A program made the translations under genes and the position numbers. Shown here one piece after another: positions 35,343 to 43,861 of a DNA stretch of 64,000 nt. Origin of the DNA: Desulfacinum infernum DSM 9756 (GTDB taxonomy: Bacteria > Desulfobacterota > Syntrophobacteria > Syntrophobacterales > DSM-9756); contig NZ_FQVB01000015.1 in assembly GCF_900129305.1 (NCBI RefSeq), positions 1 through 64,000 of the forward strand, given 5' to 3'. A model generated the notes under the pieces. It saw nothing but the letters and a program-made list of their open reading frames with translations. It made no database searches and was not told where the DNA came from. Numbering within the stretch: position 1 is the first letter of the stretch; every line of letters begins with the position of its first letter.

Positions 35343-36659
35343 ATGGATACCCTGCTTCTTTCCCGCCTGCAGTTTGCTGCAGCCACCTTTTTCCACTTCC
35401 TTTTCGTGCCTTTGACGCTCGGCCTGTCCATCCTCATCGCCGTCATGGAAACCAAGTACGTGCGCACCGGCGACGAGGAATACAAGCGGATGGCCAAGTT
35501 CTGGGGCAAGATCTTTCTCATCAACTTCGCCATAGGCGTGGTGACCGGCATCACACTGGAATTCCAGTTCGGCACCAACTGGTCCCGCTACTCCCACTAC
35601 GTGGGCGACATCTTCGGGTCCCTTCTGGCCATCGAAGCCACCGCCGCCTTCTTTCTGGAATCCACGTTCATCGCCGTGTGGGCCCTGGGCTGGAACCGCC
35701 TTTCCGCCAAGGCCCACGCCGTCACCATCTGGCTGGTGGCGTTCGCGTCCAATCTCAGCGCCGTCTGGATCCTCATCGCCAATTCCTGGATGCAGCACCC
35801 CGTGGGCTACACCATCCGGAACGGCCGGGCGGAACTCACCGATTTCCTGGCCGTGGTCACCCAGCCCTTCGCGTGGCACACCATCTTCCATACCCTGGCC
35901 GGCGCCTACATTCTGTCCGGGATGGTGGTGATGGGCGTGAGCGCCTACCATCTGCTGCGAAAACAGCATGTTTCCTTCTTCAATCGATCTTTCCGCATGG
36001 CCGCGGTCTTCACCTTCGTCTTCGCCGTTGGCTCCGTGGTCCAGGGCCACGCCCACGGTGCGGAAGTGGCCAAGGTGCAGCCGGCGAAGCTGGCCGCCAT
36101 GGAATCGCTCTGGGAAACCAAACAGCGTGCGCCCCAATATCTCTTTCTCATCCCCAACGAGAAGGAAGAAACCAACCTCGTGGAACTGGGTGAGCTTCCC
36201 GGGGTGCTGAGCCTTTTGGCCTACCACGACATGAACGCCACCGTGAAGGGCCTCAAGGACTTTCCGAAGGAGGAACGCCCGCCGGTGACCATCACCTTTC
36301 TAGCCTTCCGCATCATGGTGGGATTGGGATTCCTCTTCCTGGCCTTGGCCTTCTGGGCCTTCTGGAAGCGCAAGAACCCTGGCGACAGCCCGTTGCTCTT
36401 GAAAGCCCTTCTGCTGGCCATCCCGCTTCCCTACATCGCCCTGGAAGCCGGGTGGACCCTGGCCGAGGTGGGCAGGCAGCCCTGGGTCGTTTACGGGGTG
36501 ATGAAAACCTCGGATGCGGTCTCTCCCATTGCCGCCTCCCAGGTGGGCGTTTCCCTGGCGGCTTTCATTATCGTTTATTCGCTTCTCGGTCTGGCGGCAT
36601 TTTACCTCATGATCCAGCACGCCCGGCGCGGCCCCGAGGCAAAAGAAGCTGAGGCCTAG
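35343..36659 (+). CDS. cydA: Cytochrome bd quinol oxidase subunit I
   Basis: This 438-residue membrane protein has about nine helices. Haem ligands and conserved blocks are visible: His18 in ATFFHFLFVPLT, GITLEFQFGTNWSRYSHYVGDIFGSLLAIEATAAFFLES (proton-channel glutamates), QPFAWHTIFH, and GWTLAEVGRQPWVVYGVMKTSDAVSP near the C-terminus. The Q-loop is short. The enzyme oxidises quinol and reduces O2 to water with very high affinity, so in an anaerobe it scavenges oxygen. AAAGGAG lies upstream. The stop TAG belongs to a type B element that separates cydA from cydB. Confidence 0.96.
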   Translation: MDTLLLSRLQFAAATFFHFLFVPLTLGLSILIAVMETKYVRTGDEEYKRMAKFWGKIFLINFAIGVVTGITLEFQFGTNWSRYSHYVGDIFGSLLAIEATAAFFLESTFIAVWALGWNRLSAKAHAVTIWLVAFASNLSAVWILIANSWMQHPVGYTIRNGRAELTDFLAVVTQPFAWHTIFHTLAGAYILSGMVVMGVSAYHLLRKQHVSFFNRSFRMAAVFTFVFAVGSVVQGHAHGAEVAKVQPAKLAAMESLWETKQRAPQYLFLIPNEKEETNLVELGELPGVLSLLAYHDMNATVKGLKDFPKEERPPVTITFLAFRIMVGLGFLFLALAFWAFWKRKNPGDSPLLLKALLLAIPLPYIALEAGWTLAEVGRQPWVVYGVMKTSDAVSPIAASQVGVSLAAFIIVYSLLGLAAFYLMIQHARRGPEAKEAEA

Positions 36660-36793
36660 GAGCCTGTTCGAGAACTCCGCAAAGCGTCACTCCCGCGCAA
36701 GCGGGAGTCCATAACCTACTGGACATTCCGGATCCCCGCTTCCGCGGGGATGACGAAGGGCCGCTGAACGGCGCAAATCAATCGTTTTCAGAG
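36656..36793 (+). mobile_element. Non-autonomous TIR element, type B, copy 2, inside cydAB
   Basis: The left end CTAGGAGCCTGTTCGAGAAC includes the cydA stop codon. The interior matches 20145-20292 (CTCCCGCGCAAGCGGGAG and ATCCCCGCTTCCGCGGGGAT hairpins). The right end is cut about 12 bp short at CGTTTTCAG and runs into AGAGGAGG, the SD of cydB. Two strong hairpins therefore lie in the cydA-cydB transcript. Confidence 0.82.
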
Positions 36794-36804
36794 GAGGTAA
36801 TGCG

Positions 36805-37845
36805 ATGCTTCCTTCCATTTGGTTCCTTTTGTGGGGTCTGTTGTGGGCCGTCTATTTCATGCTGGACGGCTTCGATCTGGGGCTGGGCGTCCTCAGCCCC
36901 TTTCTGGCCAAGTCGGAAACCGACAAACGGATCATCTACAACGTGGCCGGGCCGTTTTGGGACGGCAACGAGGTGTGGCTCATCGCCGCGGGCGGAGTCA
37001 CCTTCGCCGCCTTTCCCACGACCTATGCCGTCATGTTCAGCAGCCTCTATTCCGCGCTCATGCTGGTCCTTTTCGGGCTGATTTTCCGCGGCGTGGCCTT
37101 TGAATTCCGAGGGAAGGTGGACAGCCCCGGCTGGAGAAAACTCTGGGATGCGGCCCTCTTTGTGGGGAGCTTCCTGCCCGCCTTTCTGCTGGGCGTGGCC
37201 TTCGCCAACATCTTTGCGGGCATCCCCATCGACGAAAATGGGGTTTACCAGGGAACACTCTTCACTCTTCTCAATCCCTACGGCCTGCTGGGTGGACTCC
37301 TCTTTCTCATGCTCTTCCTGGTTCACGGCGCCCTCTGGCTGGCCCTCAAGACGGAAGGGGAGCTCCAGGAGCGCGCCGGTGCCGCCGCCAAGGCCTTGTG
37401 GTGGATTCTGGCGGGCGTGGCCGTGGCCTTTCTGGTGGCCACCTGGTACGCCACCCGCCTCTACATGAACTACATCAAAAACCCCCTGCTCTTTTCCATC
37501 CCCATCGTGCTCATTCCCGTGGTGACGGTGGGGGCCCTTTTCGCCACCCGCTACTTCGCCGGCAAAGCGAACTGGGGCAAGGCGTGGGTGAGTTCGGCGG
37601 TGACCATCGTGGGGGCCACCTTCTTCGGTGTGGCGGGGCTCTATCCCAACCTGCTGCCGTCCAGCATCAACCCCACCTACAGCCTGACCATCTACAATTC
37701 CTCGTCCAGCCCCCTGACTCTCAAGATCATGCTCACGGTGGCGCTGATCTTCGTTCCCATCGTGATCGCCTACCAGGCGTGGACCTACCGGCTTTTCCAC
37801 CCCAAGGTGACCCAGGAGGATCTGGCCTACGAGGAAGCCTACTGA
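36805..37845 (+). CDS. cydB: Cytochrome bd quinol oxidase subunit II
   Basis: This 346-residue membrane protein has about eight helices. It starts PSIWFLLWGLLWAVYFMLDGFDLGLGVLSPFL and contains GPFWDGNEVWLIAAGGVTFAAFPTTYA, the CydB core. It stabilises the haems and supplies structure to CydA. GAGGAGG lies 9 bp before the ATG and directly abuts the repeat element that follows cydA. It is the last gene of the oxygen-defence cluster. No cydX-like small gene was recognised downstream. Confidence 0.96.
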   Translation: MLPSIWFLLWGLLWAVYFMLDGFDLGLGVLSPFLAKSETDKRIIYNVAGPFWDGNEVWLIAAGGVTFAAFPTTYAVMFSSLYSALMLVLFGLIFRGVAFEFRGKVDSPGWRKLWDAALFVGSFLPAFLLGVAFANIFAGIPIDENGVYQGTLFTLLNPYGLLGGLLFLMLFLVHGALWLALKTEGELQERAGAAAKALWWILAGVAVAFLVATWYATRLYMNYIKNPLLFSIPIVLIPVVTVGALFATRYFAGKANWGKAWVSSAVTIVGATFFGVAGLYPNLLPSSINPTYSLTIYNSSSSPLTLKIMLTVALIFVPIVIAYQAWTYRLFHPKVTQEDLAYEEAY

Positions 37846-37886
37846 TCGGCATCCTGCGAGATAGATTCGTGCCATCAACGTGTAGT

Positions 37887-37910
37887 AGGGGCGGTTCGCG
37901 AACCGCCCCT
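37887..37910. repeat. GTAGGGGCG palindrome family, copy 6
   Basis: A perfect 24-bp palindrome identical to the central 24 bp of copy 1 (centre GTTCGCGAAC). Confidence 0.9.
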
Positions 37911-38162
37911 GCAACCTATTCCCCCCATTGCTCACTGCCGACGTCCGAATCGGCCCGCTATCATCAGGTAGCTGCCCGCACCATTCGACAACCCGGACGA
38001 CACGGTCATCGGGAAGGTATCCGCCCCTGGTTCCAGGGCTTCGCTCCACAACCTCTTCACCCCGCCCTCCATGCCGCCACGCCACCAGGAGGATGCCCGA
38101 ATACTGGTCCAATGCCCATTCTCAGTAAAACGCCAGGGGCAGAGTGAAACAAGGAACGGAAT

Positions 38163-38195
38163 ATGTGGGAGCGGCGAAAGCCGCACCGGGATCGG
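38163..38195 (+). repeat. TGTGGGAGC element, truncated copy 3
   Basis: TGTGGGAGCGGCGAAAGCCG matches the left end of the 19065-19153 element; no matching right end was found. Confidence 0.65.
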
Positions 38196-38276
38196 TCGGT
38201 GAATGCCAGTGAAAGACGGATATGGTGCAGCACGGATCCCGGACTCCGGCTTACGGATCACGGATCTTGTCTTCTC

Positions 38277-38306
38277 TTGACAAAGGTTCGGAACTGCGGG
38301 TAAAAG
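38277..38306 (+). promoter_or_regulatory. Promoter of qrcABCD
   Basis: TTGACA (38277-38282) and TAAAAG (38301-38306) are 18 bp apart, giving a start near 38313. Confidence 0.65.
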
Positions 38307-38438
38307 GGAAGCGTTTGTGAAATTTTGCTTTTTCGGGGGTGGATCCCGCGCCCCTCACACCAAGAAAATCCTGGCCGTTTAGCGTGGTTGTTCAGTTTTT
38401 TCGAACCCGTTAACCTTAAGTCTTTGTGGGGCTGACTC

Positions 38439-38996
38439 ATGGGCGAAGTGAAAAATAGCACGTCAAAAAAAGGCCTCGGCATCGTCTTCTTTCTGGCTGG
38501 ATTCGTTGGAGCCCTCATCCTGGGATGGGTGGTCTTCCCGAACCTCCTCTATTCCAGCAAGACCCAGCCGGTCACCTTCCTCCATTCCTCCCACGAGGAC
38601 AGCAGCTGCGAAGACTGCCACTACTTCCGTGACGACGGCTCTTATTCCGGTGTCCCCGGTGTGGCGAAATGCGCCGAATGCCACGAGGAGCCCATGACCG
38701 AATCGGAGGACGAGCGGATCCTGGTGGAAGAGTACATCCAGCAGGAACGCGAAATCCCCTGGCTCGTCTACGCCTGGCAGCCCGATAACGTCTATTTTTC
38801 CCACGCGGCCCACACGGAAGAGCAGGGCATCGAATGTGTCCGCTGCCACCGGGACGTGAGCGCCGAAGAGAAGATGCCCGTCTACAAGGAGAACCGCATC
38901 ACCGGCTACAGCAAGAACACCATGAAGATGGTGGAATGCGAAAAGTGCCATGCCGAAAAGGGCGCCAGCAACTCGTGCCACATCTGCCACAAGTAG
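38439..38996 (+). CDS. qrcA: Qrc complex subunit A, membrane-anchored multihaem cytochrome c
   Basis: The 185 residues have one N-terminal membrane anchor (about 11-33, GLGIVFFLAGFVGALILGWVVF) and a periplasmic part with five CXXCH sites: Cys57, Cys78, Cys133, Cys167 and Cys180. It is related to cytochromes c3. In Desulfovibrio, QrcA accepts electrons from type I cytochrome c3 and passes them to QrcC and then menaquinone. Characterised QrcA has been reported with six haems; only five motifs are visible here. It is the first gene of qrcABCD. Confidence 0.92.
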   Translation: MGEVKNSTSKKGLGIVFFLAGFVGALILGWVVFPNLLYSSKTQPVTFLHSSHEDSSCEDCHYFRDDGSYSGVPGVAKCAECHEEPMTESEDERILVEEYIQQEREIPWLVYAWQPDNVYFSHAAHTEEQGIECVRCHRDVSAEEKMPVYKENRITGYSKNTMKMVECEKCHAEKGASNSCHICHK

Positions 38997-39071
38997 TGGG
39001 CAAACCCGGAATTTTGACGGATTTCATATCGAGGCCACAGGTCTGAACCGACCGAACGCGAGGGATTTGGA

Positions 39072-41474
39072 ATGAGTCTAGGGCGAAGAGCTTTTCTACA
39101 GTTTGTGGGTGGTGCCATAGGCGGAACCCTGCTGACCCCCATCCCCTGGAAGCTGGCAGACGACTCCGCCATTTGGACCCAGAACTGGTCCTGGCGCCCC
39201 TCTCCGGAACGCGGGGAGATCACGGAGACCACCGGCACCTGCCTCCTGTGCCCCGGGGGCTGCGGCATCCAGGCTCGATTGGTCAACGGCCACCGGGCCA
39301 TCTATGTCAAAGGCAACCCGGATCATGCGGTGAGCCGCGGCGGTCTCTGCCCCGTGGGAGCGGCCGGCTTGCAGTACCTTTATGCCCCCTACCGAATCAC
39401 CCAGCCCCTGAAGCAGACGGGAAAACGGGGCGATCCCCAAGGGTTCCAGCCCATCGCCTGGAACGAGGCTCTGAAGATCGTCGCCGACAAGCTCGCGGCC
39501 GTCCGCAAAAAGGGCCTACCCCACACAGTGGCCTGCATCACCGGCCAGGACCGCTCCAGTGTGACGGACCTGTGGAAGCAGTTCTTCGCCGCCTACGGCT
39601 CGCCCAACCTCTACACCATGCCCCGGCACAGCGACAGCACGCGCCTCGCCGTGGCCCTTGCCACCGGGTATGACGCCGACTTGGGCTTCCACCTGGAAAA
39701 GGCCACCTACGTGCTCAACTTCGGGGCGCCCCTGCTGGAAGGCTGGGCCGCCCCGGTGCGGATCCAGCAGATTTTCTCCCGCTGGCAGACGGAGCAGCCC
39801 GGGCTACCCAAGACGGAACTGGTCCATGTGGAATCCCGCTGCTCTCTCACCGCCTCCAAGGCCGATCGCTGGATCGCTTGCAAACCCGGCACCGAGGCCG
39901 CTCTGGCCCTGGGAATCGCCCACGTGCTCATCCGGGAAAAGCTTTACGATGCCGCCTTCGTCTCCGAGAAGGTCTTCGGGTTCGAAGACTGGACCGATGC
40001 CGCGGGAGCCCTGCGAAAGGGCTTCAAAGCCCTGGTCCTGGCCAAGTACTCCCCCAAGGACGTGGCGGCCGTCACGGGGGTGGACGCCCAGGTCATCCAG
40101 GAGCTGGCCCGCGAGCTGGCCCGGCAGAAGAACGCCGTGGTTCTCTGGGGACAGTCCTCGGACACGCCCAACAACCTGTACCACGACCTGGCCTTCCTGG
40201 CTCTCAATGCTCTGATCGGAGCCCTGTCCGACAAGGCCATGGTCTCCCTGGTTCCCTCGCAGCCGTGGCAGGCGCTGCCGGAACCCGCCATGGACCTGGA
40301 GGCCTTCAAGGGACTGGGCCAGAAGCCGCTGGGACAGCCCACGTCGGTCCCCAAAACCAAGGTGCGTCCCAACACCCTGCACGCCTTCCTCAACGCGCTG
40401 GCCAACGGGGAAGAGTATCCCATCGAGCTCCTGTTTGTGCACGAAGCCAACCCCGCCTATGGGCTGTCGGAAAACACCTTGGCCGTGCAGGCCCTCCAGA
40501 AGGCGGGCATGGTCGTCTCCTTCGCCAGTTATCTGGACGAAACGGCCGCGTACGCCGACCTTATCCTTCCCAACCACAACGCCTTTGAGCGGCTGGACGA
40601 CGTGATCGGGCTTCCCGGGGCTCCCTTCGCCTTCTACGCGGTGGCCACCCCCATCCTGAAGCCCCACTACGACACCAAGTCCACCGGGGACGTGGTGCTG
40701 GGGCTCGCCAAGACGCTGGGCGGCACCGTGGCCCAAAGCCTTCCCTGGAAGAATTACGAGGAAGTGCTGAAACTCCGGGCGGCCAAAATCGCCGAGGGGG
40801 CCACCGGGCTGCTCGTGGATGCGACTTTCGATCCGGCATCCGTAGAGCCCGGCGTTTCCCTGAGGGCCAACTTCAAGAAAGCCGCCGACGTGTGGAAGAA
40901 GCTCACCGCCGGGAGCTGTTGGGTCGAGGCGCCTCAGGCCTTGGATGCCTGCACCACCCCGTCGGGCCGCTTCGAGCTGGCGTGCCAGGGCCTTCTCGCC
41001 AGCGTGTCCACCAACGCGGGCGACGAGCTCTTCATGGCCCACTACAAGCCCTTGCCGCCGTCGGGCAATGCCGGCGAGCTGCCTCTCCTCCTCACCACGT
41101 ACCGGTCCCTCAGTCTGGCGCCGGGCTACGTTCCCAATGCGCCGTTCATGAACAAGCTCCTCCCCGACGACCTCCTTTTGAAGCAAGACGTCTTCGTGGA
41201 GGTTCATCCAGAAACCGCACGGAAGCTCGGCCTGCGGCACAAGGCCAAAGCCGTCCTCAAGACCCCGCTGGGAGAGGCCCCGGTTCGCGTTCGGGTGGCT
41301 CCCACCGTCCCGGCGGATGTGGTGGCCCTGCCGGAAGGGCTGGGACATACCGCCTACGACGAGTACGTCCAGGGCAAGGGCGTCAACGCCAACAGCCTGG
41401 TTGAGGTACATCTGGATCCGGTGACGGGACTGGGAACCGTTTGGGCCACCAGAGCCCAGTTGCGCTTAGCCTAA
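39072..41474 (+). CDS. qrcB: Qrc complex subunit B, molybdopterin-oxidoreductase-family protein
   Basis: The 800 residues begin with a twin-arginine signal (LGRRAFLQFVGGAIGG). A 4Fe-4S site follows at about 57-90 (CLLCPGGCGIQ...GGLCPVG), then the full molybdopterin oxidoreductase fold and a dinucleotide-binding C-terminus (about 680-800). In the characterised complex this subunit has lost its molybdenum cofactor and plays a structural and electron-transfer role in the periplasm. Identity rests on homology plus the qrcA-B-C-D order. It lies 75 bp after qrcA and 15 bp before qrcC. Confidence 0.93.
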   Translation: MSLGRRAFLQFVGGAIGGTLLTPIPWKLADDSAIWTQNWSWRPSPERGEITETTGTCLLCPGGCGIQARLVNGHRAIYVKGNPDHAVSRGGLCPVGAAGLQYLYAPYRITQPLKQTGKRGDPQGFQPIAWNEALKIVADKLAAVRKKGLPHTVACITGQDRSSVTDLWKQFFAAYGSPNLYTMPRHSDSTRLAVALATGYDADLGFHLEKATYVLNFGAPLLEGWAAPVRIQQIFSRWQTEQPGLPKTELVHVESRCSLTASKADRWIACKPGTEAALALGIAHVLIREKLYDAAFVSEKVFGFEDWTDAAGALRKGFKALVLAKYSPKDVAAVTGVDAQVIQELARELARQKNAVVLWGQSSDTPNNLYHDLAFLALNALIGALSDKAMVSLVPSQPWQALPEPAMDLEAFKGLGQKPLGQPTSVPKTKVRPNTLHAFLNALANGEEYPIELLFVHEANPAYGLSENTLAVQALQKAGMVVSFASYLDETAAYADLILPNHNAFERLDDVIGLPGAPFAFYAVATPILKPHYDTKSTGDVVLGLAKTLGGTVAQSLPWKNYEEVLKLRAAKIAEGATGLLVDATFDPASVEPGVSLRANFKKAADVWKKLTAGSCWVEAPQALDACTTPSGRFELACQGLLASVSTNAGDELFMAHYKPLPPSGNAGELPLLLTTYRSLSLAPGYVPNAPFMNKLLPDDLLLKQDVFVEVHPETARKLGLRHKAKAVLKTPLGEAPVRVRVAPTVPADVVALPEGLGHTAYDEYVQGKGVNANSLVEVHLDPVTGLGTVWATRAQLRLA

Positions 41475-41489
41475 CAGGGGATAACACCG

Positions 41490-42254
41490 ATGAGTGGAAA
41501 TGCACATTCTGGACATGCGGAAAGCAAGGTCCGCTACGGCATGGTTATCGACCTAGACAAGTGCACGGGGTGCGGAGCGTGCGCCGTGGCTTGTCAGCAG
41601 GAGAACAACGTCTCCTTCCGACCGGATGAGAGCGACAAGCTGCGCACCATCGCCTGGATGACCTTGTACCGTCTCGACAACGGCAAGGATTACCCGGAGC
41701 ACCGGGAGGCCATGTTGCCGCGCCCCTGCATGCAGTGCGACTCCCCGCACCATTCGCCGTGCACCTTCGTCTGCCCGGTCAACGCCACGGTGCGGGACGA
41801 GCACACCGGGATCGTGGATCACATCGCCGTGCGCTGCATCGGCTGCCGCTACTGCATGGTGGCCTGCCCCTACCATGCCCGGAGTTTCAACTGGTGGGAT
41901 CCCAAGTGGCCCAAGACCATGGAGGCCATGCTTTCTCCCGAGGTGAGTCCGCGCATGCGCGGTGTGGTGGAAAAGTGCACCTTCTGCCACCACCGGCTCA
42001 ACCGGGCCCGGGACCGGGCGCGTATCAACGGAGAGGACCCCGACGGGGTCGTTTACACGCCGGCCTGCGCGGAAGCCTGCCCCACCGGCGCCATCACCTT
42101 CGGGAACCTCAGGGACCCCCACAGCGACGTGGCCAGGCTTGCCAAGGATCCGCGGGCCTTCCGGATTCTGGAAAAGCTCCACACGGAACCCAAGGTCTAC
42201 TACCTCAGTTCCGACCAATGGATCCATAAGCAGTCGGACAACGATCTGTCTTAA
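41490..42254 (+). CDS. qrcC: Qrc complex subunit C, periplasmic iron-sulfur protein
   Basis: The 254-residue ferredoxin-like protein has several Cys groups: CTGCGACAVAC, CMQCDSPHHSPCTFVC, CIGCRYCMVACPY and CTFCHH with CAEACPTGAI. They bind three or four Fe-S clusters, as in NrfC/HybA-type subunits. It would wire QrcA to the quinone site of QrcD. There is no obvious signal, so it probably travels with the Tat-exported QrcB. qrcD follows after 36 bp. Confidence 0.92.
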   Translation: MSGNAHSGHAESKVRYGMVIDLDKCTGCGACAVACQQENNVSFRPDESDKLRTIAWMTLYRLDNGKDYPEHREAMLPRPCMQCDSPHHSPCTFVCPVNATVRDEHTGIVDHIAVRCIGCRYCMVACPYHARSFNWWDPKWPKTMEAMLSPEVSPRMRGVVEKCTFCHHRLNRARDRARINGEDPDGVVYTPACAEACPTGAITFGNLRDPHSDVARLAKDPRAFRILEKLHTEPKVYYLSSDQWIHKQSDNDLS

Positions 42255-42290
42255 GAAGGGCGCACCCTCAACGTCTTCGAGGAGTCGATT

Positions 42291-43532
42291 ATGGACAAGG
42301 CATTGATACCGGAAGGTGTAAAACGCTGCCCACTGCCGGTCTTCGGCCTCTGGATGCTGGTCCTCTTCGCCGTCATCGCCTGGGGCGTCTATGCAGGCCT
42401 GACGGTTCTCATCAAGGGCCTCCATGTCACAGGACTCAACAACTACTTCGGTTTCGGCCTCTACATCTGCGTGGACCTGGGAATCATCGCCTTGGGCGCC
42501 GGGGCCTTCTTTTCCGGGTTCATGTACTACGGCCTTTCCCGGTTCTTCCCACAGCTCAAGGAGCTCCATAAAATCATCAACCTGGCCGTCATTGTGGGGT
42601 TCTGCTGCTACACGGGCGCGTTGCTGGTGCTCCTTCTGGAAATCGGCCAGCCGCTCAGGGGCTGGTTCGGCTACTGGCACGCCAACGTCCACTCCATGCT
42701 CACGGAAGTGATCTTCTGCATTTCGTGCTACGCCATTGTCCTGGTGATCGAGTTCGTGCCCATCATCTTGGAAAACCGCAAGCTGGACGCCGTGAAGCCT
42801 TTGCACATCTTCGGCCACAATCTCCATGAGATCATGGCCATCTTTGCCATGACGGGCACCTTCCTGAGCTTCTTCCACCAGGGGTCCCTGGGCGGCGTTC
42901 CCGGCGTCATGTTCGCCCGCCCGTTCGCCTATCGCGAAGGCTTCTTCGTGTGGCCCTGGACCTTCTTCCTCTTCACCCTGTCGGCCATGGCCTGCGGCCC
43001 GGCCTTCACGGCCCTCATCTGCCGGCTCATGGAGAAGGTTACCCGCAAGCAGCTGGTGGACCGCAGCGTCTACGAACTGATCGGGAAGATCGAAGGGGTC
43101 CTGCTCCTCATCTATCTCATTCTAAAGGGTCTGGACACTCTCTACTGGGCCCTGGACACGGCGCCGGGCTTCGGCCTGAAGCTGAGCGATTTTTACAAGG
43201 AACCTTACGGGATGTGGCTCTTGGTCGCCGAGCTGGGGATTTGCGGTGTCATTCCCGTGATCCTGCTCCTCACCCCCCAGGCCCGCAAGGTCAACGGCCT
43301 CCTCTTCTTGGCCTTCTTCCTGGATTGCGCCGGGATCGTCATCAATCGGTTCGCCATGACCGTGGAAGCCCTGGCCATTCCGGTCATGCCCTTCGACCAA
43401 TGGGCCGTCTACATCCCCACCTGGGCCGAGTGGGCGCCGTGCATTGCCATGCTCGCCTATGGGGCGGTGATCGTCTCCCTGTCGTACCGGTACCTGCCCA
43501 TCTTTCCCCGGGAACGGGAACTCAACCCTTAA
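42291..43532 (+). CDS. qrcD: Qrc complex subunit D, NrfD-like menaquinone-reducing membrane protein
   Basis: This 413-residue integral membrane protein has about ten hydrophobic helices and the NrfD/PsrC pattern (HVTGLNNYFGFGLYICVDLGIIALGAGAFFSGF, EFVPIILENRKLDA). It carries the quinone site and completes electron transfer from periplasmic cytochrome c3 to menaquinone, linking H2 or formate oxidation to sulfate reduction. It is the last gene of qrcABCD, with a strong terminator about 70 bp downstream. Confidence 0.93.
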   Translation: MDKALIPEGVKRCPLPVFGLWMLVLFAVIAWGVYAGLTVLIKGLHVTGLNNYFGFGLYICVDLGIIALGAGAFFSGFMYYGLSRFFPQLKELHKIINLAVIVGFCCYTGALLVLLLEIGQPLRGWFGYWHANVHSMLTEVIFCISCYAIVLVIEFVPIILENRKLDAVKPLHIFGHNLHEIMAIFAMTGTFLSFFHQGSLGGVPGVMFARPFAYREGFFVWPWTFFLFTLSAMACGPAFTALICRLMEKVTRKQLVDRSVYELIGKIEGVLLLIYLILKGLDTLYWALDTAPGFGLKLSDFYKEPYGMWLLVAELGICGVIPVILLLTPQARKVNGLLFLAFFLDCAGIVINRFAMTVEALAIPVMPFDQWAVYIPTWAEWAPCIAMLAYGAVIVSLSYRYLPIFPRERELNP

Positions 43533-43861
43533 CGGATTTTCCCGATGCCCTCGCTTGGCCTCGGTGGAAAGCGGGTACGATCTGCCAGAACACCTCAGCC
43601 TTGGGCGGGGTCCATGCGACCCCACCCAAGGCTTTTCTCTGCGCCCTACGGGACCATGCCGGGTGCGTTTCTTTTGCGGTGCTTGCCGGTGGGTTTTGCT
43701 CAAGGCTCCGAAGCAGAAGGTCAAGGAGACCCGCCCCATGAGGGGCCGAGAACGCCCTCCAACGCCTCCGGAACGTCCCGCTTTCGGTTTGACACGCCCC
43801 CAAGGGGGTGTTAGCTTCAAAGCTCCCGATTGAGGTGCAAGAGCCGAGGCAACGAAGACCC
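43533..43861. other. Spacer between qrcD and the downstream membrane-protein genes
   Basis: The 329 bases contain the qrc terminator (43599-43640) and a promoter-like TTGACA (43789-43794) with TTAGCT 16 bp further on. The downstream genes should therefore be transcribed independently. No small gene is supported. Confidence 0.6.
43599..43640 (+). terminator. Rho-independent terminator of qrcABCD
   Basis: CCTTGGGCGGGGTC pairs with GACCCCACCCAAGG (14 bp, one G-U) across CATGC, followed by CTTTTCTCT. Confidence 0.88.

Larger units (their letters stand above)
37846..38438. other. Intergenic region between cydB and qrcA
   Basis: The 593 bases have no supported gene. A palindrome (37887-37910) follows cydB. 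A truncated copy of the TGTGGGAGC element (TGTGGGAGCGGCGAAAGCCG) starts at about 38163. The qrc promoter is at 38277-38306, leaving a leader of about 125 nt before qrcA. Confidence 0.6.

Noticed and set aside
43545-43700. 6S RNA candidate after qrcD
   Set aside because: The strong hairpin is short, closed and followed by T's, so a terminator explains it better.
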